64,000 bases of DNA, taken from contig NC_030808.1 of the NCBI RefSeq assembly GCF_001704415.2, forward strand, positions 131,765,089 to 131,829,088, given 5' to 3'. Source of the DNA: Capra hircus (Eukaryota > Chordata > Mammalia > Artiodactyla > Bovidae). This document shows, piece by piece, positions 32,080 to 42,495 of the stretch. The notes under the pieces are model-generated. The model did no database searches and was not told the origin of the DNA. It saw nothing but the letters and a program-made list of their open reading frames with translations. Numbering within the stretch: position 1 is the first letter of the stretch; the number at the start of each line of letters is the position of its first letter. Position numbers and translations under genes: made by a program.

Positions 32080-32435
32080 TATGATATCACTTTTGCATGG
32101 AATCTAAAATACGACACTAAAGGACCTGTCTATGAAACAGAAACAGAATCACGGACATAGAACAGAATGGTGGTTGCCAAGGGGGAGGGGATAGGGGAAG
32201 GGGTGGAGTAGGAGTCTGGGGTTAGCGATGTAAGGCTTTATAGATAGAATGGAGAAGCAACAAGGCCCTACTGTATAGCACAGTGAACTATATTTAATAT
32301 ACTGTGATAAACCATAATGGAAAAGAATATTTAAAAAGAATGTACATATATATATATGTATAACTGAATCACTGTGCTATCCAGGAGTAATTAACACAAA
32401 ATTATAAATCAACTATATTTCAGTTAAAAAAAAAC
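32080..32435 (+). mobile_element. Artiodactyl L1 3' end (sense) with poly(A)
   Basis: 'cttttgcatggaatctaaaa', 'gaatggtggttgccaagggg', 'gccctactgtatagcacagt' and the end 'caactatatttcagttaaaa'. This is the same 3' UTR present antisense at 5425-5825. Confidence 0.8.
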
Positions 32436-32459
32436 TATGAATGATAAATCCCTAAAGAC

Positions 32460-32590
32460 TTGAGTGTATTTCCCAGTAGGCTCTTATGTTCCCTGAAGAC
32501 AGGAGACTCTGTTTTGTTCATCTTTAATCAGCACCTAATCCAGAAACTGGCACATAGTGGGTGCTCAGAAATTTAGAATGAATGAAAACA
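32460..32590 (+). repeat. L2 LINE 3' end
   Basis: 'cagcacctaatccagaaact' followed by 'ggcacatagtgggtgctcag' and a short 'gaatgaatg' end are the hallmark of L2 3' ends. Confidence 0.75.
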
Positions 32591-32659
32591 AAATACATGA
32601 ACCAAATCTTGGTTCAGTGAAATTGGCCTCAGCCTAAATTTTTTTCTCCTCTGATTCCC

Positions 32660-35600
32660 ATCTAATTCAGATGACCATTATATCTACTACTGTGGGCAAG
32701 ATCCCTTAGAAGAAATGGAGTAGCCATCATAGTCAACAAAAGAGTCCGAAATGCAGTACTTGGGTGCAATCTCAAAAACGACAGAATGATCTTAGTTCAT
32801 TTCCAAGGCAAACCATTCAATATCACAGTAATCTAAGTCTATGCCCCAACCACTAATGGCGAAGAAGCTGAAGATGAATGGTACCATGATGACCTACAAG
32901 ACCTTCTAGAACTAACACCAAAAAAAGATGTCCTTTTCATCATAGGGGACTGGAATGCAAAAGTAGGAAGTCAAGAGATATCTGGAGTAACAGGCAAATT
33001 TGGCTTTGGAGTACAAAAAGAAACAGGGCAAAGGCTAACAATTTTACCAAGAGGATGCACTCGTCATGGCAAATACCCTCCTTCAACAACACAAGAGATG
33101 ACACTACACCAGGAGCATCACCATACGGTCAATACTGAAATCAGATTGATTATGTTCTTTGCAGCCAAAGATGGAGAAGCTCTGTACAGTAAGTGAAAAG
33201 AAGAGTGGGCAATAACTGCGGTTCAGACCATGAGCTCCTCATTGCAAAATTTAGACTTCAATTGAAGAAAGTAGGGAAAACCACTAGACCATTCAGGTAG
33301 GACCTAAATCAAATCCTTTATGATTATACAGTGGAAGTGACAAACAGATTCAAGGGATTAGATCTGATAGACAGACTGCCTGAAAAACTATGCACTGAGG
33401 TTCGTAACATTGTATAGGAGGCAGTGATCAAAATCATCCCCCCAAAAAAGAAATGCAAAAAGGCAAAATGGTTGTCTGAGGAGGCCTTACAAATAGCTGA
33501 GAAAAGAAGAGAAGCAAAAAGCATAGGAGAAAAGGAAAGATACCCATCTGAATGCAGAGTTCCAAAGAACAGCAAGGAGAGATAAGAAAGCCTTTTTAAA
33601 GCAAACAGTGAAAAGAAACAGAGGAAAACAATACAATGGGAAAGACTAGAGACCTCATCAAGAAACTTAGAGATAACAAGGAAACATTTCATGCACCAGT
33701 TTAGTTCAGTCGCTCAGTCATGTCCGACTCTTTGCTACCCCATGAATTGAGGCATGCCAGGCCTCCCTGTCCATCACCAACTCCCGGAGTCCACTCAAAC
33801 TCACGTCCATCAAGTCAGTGATGCCATCCAGCCATCTCATCCTCCGTCGTCCCCTTCTCCTCCTGCCCCCAATCCCTCCCAGCATCAGAGTCTTTTCCAA
33901 TGAGTCAACTCTTCGCATGAGGTGGCTGAAGTACTGGAGTTTCAGCTTTAGCATCATTCCTTCCAAAGAAATCCATTGCTGATCTCCTTCAGAATGGACT
34001 GGTTGGATCTCCTTGCAGTCCAAGGGACTCTCAAGAGTCTTCTCCAACACCGCAGTTCAAAAGCATCAATTCTTCGGCACTCAGCCTTCTTCACAGTCCA
34101 ACTCTCACATCCATACATGACCGCAGGAAAAACCATAGCCTTGACTAGATGGACCTTAGTCGGCAAAGTAATGTCTCTGCTTTTGAATATGCTATCTAGG
34201 TTGGTCATAACTTTCCTTCCAAGGAGTAAGCGTCTTTTAATTTCATGGCTGCAGTCACCATCTGCAGTGATTTTGGATCCCCCCAAAATAAAGTCTGACA
34301 CTGTTTCCACTGTTTCCCCATCTAGTTCCCATGAAGTGATGGGACCGGATGCCATGATCTTCGTTTTCTGAATGTTGAGCTTTAAGCCAACTTGTTCACT
34401 CTCCACTTTCACTTTCATCAGGAGGCTTTTTAGTTCCTCTTCACTTTCTGCCATAAGGGTGGTGCCATCTGCATATCTGAGGTTATTGATATTTCTCCCG
34501 GCAATCTTGATTCCAGCTTGTGTTTCTTCCAGTCCAGCGTTTCTCATGACTTACTCTGCATAGAAGTTAAATAAGCAGGGTGACAATATACAGCCTTGAC
34601 ATACTCCTTTTCCTGTTTGAAACCAGTCTGTTGTTCCATGTCCAGTTCTAACCGTTGCTTCCTGACCTGCATACAGATTTCATGCATAGATGGGCACAAT
34701 AAAGGACAGAAATGGTATGGACATAACAGAAGCAGAAAATATTAAGAAGAGGTGGCAAGAATACACAGAAGAACTAACCACAAAGTTCTTAATGACCCAG
34801 ATAACCACAATGGTGTGATCACTCACTTGGAGCCAGACATCCTGAAGTCAAAGGGGTCTGAAGAAGCATCACCCCGAACAAATCTAGTGGAGGTGATGGA
34901 ATTCCAGCTGAGCTATTTCAAATCCTAAAAGATGAAGCTGTGAAAGTGCTGCACTCAATATGCCAGAAAATTAGTAAAACTCAGCCATGGCCACAGGACT
35001 GGAAAAAGTCAGTTTTCATTGCAATCCTAAAGAAAGGCAATTCCAAACAATGTTTAAACTACCACACAACTGTACTTATTTTACATGCTAGCAAGGTAAT
35101 GCTTAAATCATTCAAGCTAGGCTTGAACAGTATGTGAACCGAGAACTTCCAGATGTGCAAGCTGGATTTAGAAAAGGCAGAGGTACCAGAGATCAAATTG
35201 CCAACATCTGTTGGATCATAGAAAAAGCAAGAGAATTCCATAAAAACATCTACCTCTGCTTCATTGACTACGCCAAAGCCTTTGACTGTGTGGATCACAA
35301 CAAACTGTGGAAAATTCTTAAAGAGATGGTAATACCAGACCACCTTATCTGCCTCCTGTGCAACCTGTATGCAGGTCAAGAAGCAGCAGTTAGAACTGGA
35401 CATGGAACAACAGACTGTTTCCAAATTGGGAAAGGAGTAATGTCAAGGCTGTATATTGTCACCCTGCTTATTTAACTTATATGCAGAATACATCATGCAA
35501 AGTGCCGGACTGGATGAAGTAGAAGCTGGAATCAAAATTGCTGGGAGAAATATCAATAACCTCAGATATGTATACGATACCTCCCTCCCTTATGGCAGAA

Positions 35601-36352
35601 AGCAGAAAGGAACTTAAGAGCCTCTTGATGAAGGTGAAAGAGGAGAGTGGAAAAGCTGGCTTAAAACTCAACATTTAAAAAACTAAGATCATGGCATCCA
35701 GCCCAATCACCTCATGGCAGATAGATGGGAAACAAAGGAAACAGTAACATACTTTATTTTGGGGGGCTCCAAAATCACTGCAGATGGTGACTGCAGCTGT
35801 AAAATTAAAAGATGCTTGCTCCTTGGAAGAGAAGCTATGACAAACCTAGACAGGATATTAAAAAGCAGAGACATTACCTTGTGGATAAAGGTCCATATCG
35901 TCAAAGCTATGGTTTTTTCAGTAGTCATGAATGGATGTGAGAGCTGGACCGTAAGGAAGGCTGAGTGCTGAAGAATTGATACTGTTGAATTGTGGTGCTA
36001 GAGAAGACTCTTGAGGATCCCTTGAGAGAACAAACCAGTCAAATCTAAAGGATTTCAAGTCTGATTTGAATTCAACACTGAATATTCACTGGGAGGACTG
36101 ATGCTGAAGCTGAAGTTCCAATACTTTGGCCATGTGATTCGAAGAGCCAACTCACTGGAAAAGACCCTGATGCTAGGAAAAATTGAAGGCAGGAGGAGAG
36201 GGGGACGACAGAGGATGAGACGGTTGGATGGCATCACCGACTCAATGGACATGAGTTTGAGAAAACTCTGGGAAGTAGTGAAGGACACGGAAGCCTGATG
36301 TTCTGCAGTCCATAGGGTCATGAATAGTCAGACATGACTGATCAACTGAACA
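32660..36352 (+). mobile_element. Near-complete BovB (RTE) LINE, sense, split by a second BovB
   Basis: Covers the apurinic-type endonuclease region (32670-33300, 'tatagg..ggactggaatgcaaa' block), the linker, the reverse transcriptase and the C-terminus in the usual RTE order. The largest intact part, 35134-35475, reads QAGFRKGRGTRDQIAN and FIDYAKAFDCVDH, the RT motif with the first catalytic Asp. The second catalytic motif is broken (RYVYDT where BovB has RYADDT, about 35570). Many stops and shifts make it inactive. It ends at the 'caactgaacaacaaca' tail. A 981-bp antisense BovB is inserted at 33695/34687. Confidence 0.95.
33686..34686 (-). mobile_element. Younger BovB inserted antisense into the BovB at 32660-36352
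   Basis: A 5'-truncated antisense BovB at 33696-34676, bounded by the perfect 10-bp repeat 'atttcatgca' (33686-33695 and 34677-34686). The minus-strand frames 33954-34547 and 33718-34050 cover the RT C-terminal half in two overlapping frames, consistent with one indel near 33965. The catalytic motif reads LRYADGTTLMAE, so the second Asp of the usual YADD is Gly. The 197-codon frame is the longest retroposon frame in the window, which fits a younger age. Confidence 0.95.
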
Positions 36353-36689
36353 ACAACAGTTCCTATTTCACATTAGACCTTTGTGCCCTTCTGAGGTTTA
36401 TGCCCACTACAAAGTCCTCAGGCAAATTTCCCCAGCAGAAAACCTTGCATCTTCTTCCTTGCATGACTCCATACTGGCTTTCCGCTCATGGGGTCTGCTG
36501 TCAATTCCCCTCATTTGGATCCTCTTCTCTCACTTTTACCTCAACAGCCCTTCTGGCGAATGTGTCAGAAAAGGTAGAAACATCTTTATTACTTTCACTT
36601 CGTCGCTCCAAAATTTTCCTGTCCTGCTTGTGTGCCAGCTTCTTCTGCAGAGAACTAAAAGGGCACAGGCTCTGTGGGCACCCAAACCA
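36353..36689. other. IL20RB intron 1 sequence, no feature seen
   Basis: Pyrimidine-rich. The two overlapping plus frames (36334-36741, 36381-36737) have no recognisable domain. Confidence 0.35.
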
Positions 36690-36865
36690 GGATCAAATCC
36701 CAGTTCTCCAACCTACAAGATGTATACACTTGTGTAACTAACTGAACCTGTTTCCTAGTGCATAAATGGGGATTATATCACCTCCTTTGCAGGACTGATG
36801 TGAGATGTCAAGAGAATGTTTTTACTCATCTAGCACACAGTGTGTGCTCATAAATGGCAGTCGTG
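36690..36865 (-). repeat. MIR SINE fragment (antisense)
   Basis: 'aggatcaaatcccagttctc', 'taactgaacctgtttcctag' and 'agcacacagtgtgtgctcat' are the MIR core in reverse. Confidence 0.75.
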
Positions 36866-37189
36866 ATGGTCATCGTTGTTGCTATTTTTATTACTATTAT
36901 TACTGGTAGTGGGAATCAGTTTCTTGAATCACACAAATTACTTGAAAGGGACAGGGCAAGGCAAAATAATTCTAAAAAAGAGAGCAAGAACTCTACCCAT
37001 CTCTCCCAAGGATCTAGAGTAAGCAATAGTTCATTTAGATGTTGCTGAAATCATTTCAGACTTCTACACAATTCAGAGGAAATGATCAAAATTGCATAAA
37101 GGTAACCTCAGCTAAAGGAAATATTTGCTGACACCACCACCAGTTTGCACAACCAACAGATGGTAAGTAACATGGGGTGGGCAACCTGA

Positions 37190-37335
37190 CATCTTCAGAG
37201 TGCCTTTGTTTGCATAATCTCGTTTGACACATCCCAACCACAAGGTAGCTATTTTGACCATTTTACAGACAAGGAAACTGAAGTGATGTGATACATTCAC
37301 TGAACTAGCAAGTGATAGAAATCAAGACTCACCCA
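37190..37335 (+). repeat. MIR SINE fragment
   Basis: 'agtgcctttgtttgcataat', 'ccattttacagacaaggaaa' and 'agcaagtgatagaaatcaag' follow the MIR core. Confidence 0.75.
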
Positions 37336-39023
37336 CAGGTCCTTCTCACTCTGACATCCTTGTGGCTTCTACCACTGTTTTTTGTGGGGGGGGGGTGAGG
37401 GGGGGAGCAGGGAGAGACAAGGATAGTGGTGGCTGTTTTTCTTTGTTTTTCTGTGCAAGTTTACAGGTATCAGAAGAGTACTCACCTCCAGGTCTGTTTA
37501 AAATAGTTTTCCTTAAAAGGCTGGACTGCCTCATTGAAGAAAATGTCAAATTAATAAATGGGTCAAGGAGATTTAAAAAAAAAACCATAAATTTCCTGTT
37601 TAAAAAAAATTAGGAAAAATATGCTGGCTTTTCCCCTTCTCATTCAGCCTCCCCATCTTCTCCCTTTGGCTTAGTGGAGGAGTAGTTTCCTGGCAACTTG
37701 TTTGTCCCACCAACTAATCAATCGATCAACTAACTAACCAATCAACCAACACGCTTAGCCTATTCTAGGGGCCATGGGGACACCAGGAAAGATGCCTAGG
37801 CCCTGCCTTCAGGCCAGTGTAGGAAACAGAAATAATGCACTGAAATAGAATACATGGGGTCAAGGGTCAAAGGAGAGAGGTGTGGTAAGGTTCTGCAGGA
37901 GCAGAGTCCCACCTGGAATGACGATGGGATGATGGGTTTAGAGTGGGGTAAGGAACTAGAGATCAAGCTTCTGGTGGAGAAGAACAATAATAAAGTCCAG
38001 GAGGAGGAAATGAGGGGGTTACATGCCAACTGTGAAGACAACAGCTGCCTGTGGCCTATACTTGTTTACAAGGAGCTGTAAGAAAGAGGATTGGGGCCTA
38101 AATACAGTGGGTCACAAAACAAAGAGCAAATTTACATATCACATGCTGAGACACAGAGCTATGAAGGGCTGTGAGCTACACAGGCATAAATTTGATGTTT
38201 AAGTCAGCTCCAAACATCTGCTAATCACCTGGCACTGATTTGTTACCTGATTTAAACTAACTGGATGATTAGTTCTCAATGTTACCCCCAAAATAGAAAA
38301 GAAAGTATGAAAAAGAAAGTATTCAATACACCCATCAACAGTGCAAAGTGTCTCGTACCTTGATGTATTCAAATTAGAAATTTCTCTTAAATGCTGACAG
38401 GAAGAAACATCAAAAGCAAAAAAGCTGCGATTTCATAACAATAAAACATGTAGGTGCAAGCAGCCAGAAATGGAGCAGAGAAAATTATGTAATCTTAACT
38501 GGCAGGCAAAATGCTCCAAACCAAATACTTCTAAAAATGTTACAGAGTACCTGACCAGGAGAGGCATCCAATTTTTATGTCTTAGACCCAATATTAAGGT
38601 TGCAAAGTGTGTCTTCTTATTCGCCTGTGTTTTGTTAGAATCTTTATTTTACTTAAACCTCTCCTTACAGAGAACATCTCTGAGGCACAAACAGAAAGAC
38701 TGAGATAATACTGTTTTGTGGCTTTTAAAACTCGGTAATGAAATGAATAATAAAATGCATATGGATCTCTGCTCACTTTCAAACTATTTGTTCTGATGCT
38801 TTATCTTTCTAGATTGCTATGATGAATTTAAGAGAAGTTTCTTAATAGAACACAGGCCTTTTCTTTGTGGGGATGGAGGATTAGGAAGTGAAAAACCTTT
38901 TTAAAAACAGACATAAGGTGGTCTATGCATATACTACAACCCCAAACCCTGGGAAAGCATTTTTCAGTTTCTTAACCTATAGTTGAGTCCCAGACTATTG
39001 GCAGTATTCTAAATAATACTTAC
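37336..39023. other. IL20RB intron 1 adjoining exon 1
   Basis: Mostly unique sequence. It contains a G-run at 37386-37408, a degenerate CAAC/TAAC tetranucleotide stretch at 37710-37751 and an old repeat-like stretch at about 37770-38040. No exon seen. First introns often hold regulatory elements but none is identifiable by eye. Confidence 0.4.
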
Positions 39024-39096
39024 CCACAAACAAACAAGGAATCAAGGCGTAGGAAACCCACATGATAAGACTTGTCTTGATTTCTTCTAGAATCAT
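39024..39096 (-). CDS. IL20RB: IL20RB coding exon 1: start codon and signal peptide
   Basis: The ATG at 39094-39096 opens MILEEIKTSLIMWVSYALIP, then CLFV and one base of Asp25 before a GTAAGT donor at 39023. This is a typical secretory signal: a short charged start, a hydrophobic core around LIMWVSYALI and likely cleavage near residues 24-25 (inference). The human start, from memory, is MQTFTMVLEEIWTSLFMWFF, so this ATG corresponds to human Met6. The upstream human ATG has no counterpart here. The context 'tcaaaatga' has A at -3. Intron phase 1 matches exon 2 exactly. The 5' UTR continues to higher coordinates. Confidence 0.93.
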
Positions 39097-39260
39097 TTTG
39101 AGGGTCGGTGTTTGGCAGACTCAGCTTGACCTGGAATGTTGTTTCCTTCCAGGATGAAGTGTGCTTTCCATCTCAGCCATCCTTGCTTTGGGACACAGAT
39201 GTTGGAGCCGAGTCTGAGTTGCTGTAAAGCCTGAATTGTTCTGGAAAGAGGAGCCAGCCC
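39097..39260 (-). promoter_or_regulatory. IL20RB: IL20RB 5' UTR / proximal promoter region with a short upstream ORF
   Basis: Minus-strand sequence immediately 5' of the start codon. If transcribed, it carries an upstream ATG at 39178-39180 opening a 19-codon frame that stops at 39121-39123, 24 nt before the IL20RB ATG. No TATA box is evident. The transcription start cannot be placed from sequence. Confidence 0.4.
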
Positions 39261-39390
39261 GGACAGCTCTGAAGAGGCGGGCTGTGCAGCACCCTCCTTT
39301 CTGCCTAAACCTAGATATTGCGTCAAGTGGGAGTGGCCTAGGAGAATTCCAGAGAAAAGGTACCTGGGAAGCTTAAGAATCAACGTGGTG

Positions 39391-39485
39391 AGGGGAATTC
39401 CCTGGTGTCCAGTGGTTATGACTCTGTGCTTCCACTGCACGGGGCACAGATTCGATCCCTAGTCGGGGAACTAAGATCCTGAATG
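39391..39485 (+). mobile_element. Short tRNA-derived SINE (sense)
   Basis: 'gaattccctggtgtccagtg' and 'cagattcgatccctagtcgg' form a monomeric tRNA-like head, followed by a T/A-rich tail. This is the last young SINE before a long SINE-poor interval. Confidence 0.82.
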
Positions 39486-39914
39486 TAAATAGTTATTATT
39501 AGTTATCTTTTTTTTTTAATAAAAAATCTGCCTGGATCACAGGCTCTAACCTGGGGGACCCTGGATAGACCTCTAGAGGTCTCCTTGGCAGTAGCAGGCA
39601 AGATTATCTGAGCCTCTCGTCAAAGAGCTGTTCTTTTTCACAAGGCTCCCTCTTGTGATTTCATTGGAGGTGGGTACTTTTTTGCTACATCTCCACTTCA
39701 GAAGTAGAGATGTTTAAAAAAAAATTTTTTTTAATATCTTTTTGAAAGTCAGGAGATGAAGAATATATAGCTTCATATTTGTTTGCATTTGCAAAAAGAA
39801 AACCAGGAAGGAGAGAGAGAAACTACCAAGGTTGTTTATCTTGGGGCAAAGGGAGTAGGAATTGGGAAGATGGAGGAGAAAAATGGGAACCAGACTCTTT
39901 CCAGTAACTTTCGT
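39486..39914. other. Intergenic sequence 5' of IL20RB, no feature seen
   Basis: AT-rich unique sequence between IL20RB and NCK1. No gene or clear repeat. Confidence 0.4.
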
Positions 39915-40435
39915 TTGGGGAATTTTAAAAACTGTTTTTATTGTGGTAAAATACACATAAAATTTACCATCTTAACCATTTTTCCATATACAGTCAGTGG
40001 TATTAAATACATCCAAATTGTTATACAACCATTACCACCATCCGTCCCCATAATTCTTTTCATCTTGTAAAACTGAAACTTTATACTCATTTAACAGTAA
40101 CTCCCCCTTCCCCCCGGAAATCACCATTATATTTCCTGTCTTCACGATTTTGACTACTCCAAGTACCTTGTGTAAGTGGAATCCTGCAATACTTGTCTGT
40201 GACTTGCTTATTTCAAACAACAGTATAACGTCTTCAAGATTCACCCATTTTGTAGCTTATTATAGAATCCCTTCCTTTTCAAGGCTGAATTATGTTCCAT
40301 ATACTACATTATGCTTATCCATTCACTGACACTTGAGTTGCTTCCACATCTTAGTTACTGTGAATATAATGCTGCTCTGAACACACGTACAAATATCCTG
40401 AGATTCTGCTTTCAACTCTTGTGGGCGCTATGTAT
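39915..40435 (-). mobile_element. L1 3' UTR fragment (antisense), old
   Basis: 'tattgtggtaaaatacacat', 'aatttaccatcttaaccatt', 'gtgtaagtggaatcctgcaa' and 'ttgagttgcttccacatctt' are a well-known antisense mammalian L1 3' pattern. Confidence 0.75.
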
Positions 40436-40639
40436 CTTTTTATATTGTTTGATTACTGAACCATGTGACTGTATTATTGAACATTTTAATTTTTTTTTAA
40501 TTGGAAGGAAATCTTATAAGGTTTGGCCCCTTAAAATGTCAGCTTTTTAAAGTCTCTAAATACTCTACATGTGCAAATGTATTAGTAAAAAGAACGTGAA
40601 TTTTAGAGTGCAACATTTTAGTTAGTCAGAAACTATTTG

Positions 40640-41990
40640 CAATATAACCTTAGGAAAGTTATTTATTTATTCATTCAACTGCCATTCACTAAGGAGTTAT
40701 ATATATGCTAGATACTGGAAATTAATGGTTCCTGACCTCAGCCACAAACTTCCGAACTAGTGGGGAAAATGGACATGAGAATAACCACAAATCAATATTG
40801 GAAATGAAGTGACAGAAATGTCATCAAAGGAATTTAGGAGCACTAAACAGAAACACCTAACCCAGCCTAGGGGGTCAAAGACTTCCTGGAGGAGGTTACT
40901 TTAGGGCTGAGTATTAAATGCTAAAAAGATCAGCCAGCTATAGTGTGCTTAGGAAACCACAAGCAGCCTGGTGCAACTAAAGAACCAGGTCCGAGCAGCG
41001 AGAAATGGGGCTCAAAGGCAGACAAAAACAGAGTTTGGGAGAGCTTTGAATGCCTTGTCAAGGAGCACTGAGTTTATCCTGAGGCAATGGGGGTTAAAGG
41101 AGCTCCAATCTGATCACATCATCCTCTGTATTTGAGTTTGAGAAAGTTCATGACTAGGGTGGAGAAAACAGCCGAAGCAGCCAGACTGGAGCCTGGTAGG
41201 TGAGGGAGGTATTTTGGTCAGTCAGGTGAGAGATGGTGGCTTCCACTAGGTTTTCCCATGTCTCCAGAGAGAAGCGAATAAATTCAAAACTTGGAGATAG
41301 AATTGACAGCTCCTAGACATGGAATGGACTGGAGGAGGAGGAGGAGGCAAACATGATTTTCAGGCCCTAGGTTTGAGTAACTAGGTGGTGACAGCAGCTT
41401 AACCTAAATAATGTTAAGGAAGGTGGGGCGGCAGCAAGGTAGTCAAGGTTGGGGATGGTATAGAAAAAGAGTGCATGTGTTCAGTTTGATACACTTGAAC
41501 TTGAGGTGCTCCTAAGGACTGGGGGAGTCTTCCAAACGTAAACGATCTTTGTCTCAGTTTATGAGTGTCAGGGTATGGCACCATTTCCCCTACCTTCAGC
41601 ATTTCAGGGGTAGCTGAGACTAGAAGTGGTGAGAACATTCAGGGAGGGTATGTAGATTAAGGAGGTGGGTGGATATGCTTTGATCAGCATTTAAGAATGA
41701 ACTGACAAAAGAAAAATGGCATAGAAAGATACGGGGAAATAAATAGGTCAGAAAGGTGGTTCTGGAACAAACTATGGTCCTGGAAACAATGAGGGAAGGG
41801 GTGGTCACCAAGTGGGAGTGCAGAAGAAAATCACTTGATCATCAAAAAAAATGTCTCCAAGATTTATATCACTTAGGTCATTTGTAATCTCAGTAAGAGG
41901 AGTTATAGTGGAGAACTTCGAGCAGAAGTTAGATCGTTGTAGGCCGAGGAGTGGATTGGAAAAAGTAGTGCTCTCTTGATGTGAAGGGGA
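40640..41990 (+). repeat. Old dispersed mammalian sequence, family uncertain
   Basis: Starts with a 'ttattcattcaactgccatt' segment. Around 41040-41640 the order 'ttgaatgccttgtcaaggag', 'tttatcctgaggcaatgggg' and 'cttgaacttgaggtgctcct' is familiar from a repeated ancient mammalian sequence that I cannot name. No coding evidence. Confidence 0.4.
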
Positions 41991-42254
41991 AGATAGCAAC
42001 TCCAGGAGCCTCATTTTTATGAAACGATGTCTTGCATAATACTTGTGGGAATTAAAGAACACAGACAAAGCACATTAGCACAATGCCAGGAACACAATAG
42101 GTCTTCACAAATGGTTTATTAACCATTTGTTGTATTAACAATAAATACATTAGGGATTATTTACTCTTACTGGCTGGACCTTTGTAGGCTGCCCATCTTT
42201 CAGTTTGGACCCTGGATCAGCAAAGAAAGGCTTCCAGTTGGTGACAACTATTAA

Positions 42255-42495
42255 GAGGGTCGTCAAAAGCATGGGTTCTGGAGCCAGACTGTCTGGGTTG
42301 GTGTTTGGGCTTCGCCATTTACTAGCTGTGTTTTTTTAGCCAGCTCTTTTAAGCAATCTGTTTTAACATCCTCCTCTGCAAATTGGAAAAAACTGTAATA
42401 GTACCTAATTCATAAGGCTGTTGTGAGGATTATATGAGACAGCACATTCAGGACAGGATCTGGCAAAGTAAGTACACAATAAGCATCAGCTGTAT
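42255..42495 (-). repeat. MIR SINE (antisense)
   Basis: 'atgggttctggagccagact', 'gccatttactagctgtgttt' and 'aggctgttgtgaggattata' are the MIR sequence in reverse, nearly full length. Confidence 0.82.

Larger units (their letters stand above)
3062..39096 (-). other. IL20RB: IL20RB gene, complete coding span (7 coding exons)
   Basis: Type I membrane receptor subunit of the class II cytokine receptor family. It pairs with IL20RA to bind IL-19, IL-20 and IL-24, or with IL22RA1 to bind IL-20 and IL-24, signalling through JAK1 and STAT3 in skin and other epithelia (family knowledge). The coding exons are 39024-39096, 21079-21205, 19331-19521, 15123-15247, 12798-12948, 8855-8997 and 3062-3169. Every intron is GT-AG and the phases fit (1,2,1,0,1,0). 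The joined frame is 305 codons with no internal stop, against 311 in human as I recall. Predicted layout: signal peptide about 1-24, two fibronectin-III domains about 30-222, transmembrane helix about 226-248, cytoplasmic tail 251-305. Intron 1 is about 17.8 kb. Further 5' UTR exons cannot be excluded. Confidence 0.93.

Noticed and set aside
33954..34547. 197-codon minus-strand open frame
   Set aside because: It reads the BovB reverse transcriptase C-terminal region with the palm motif as YADG. It is a retroposon remnant bounded by target duplications, not a host gene.
39093..39440. 115-codon minus frame overlapping IL20RB exon 1
   Set aside because: It is in a different frame from the signal peptide and ends at the IL20RB start codon. 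The IL20RB frame continues in phase into exon 2 while this one does not.
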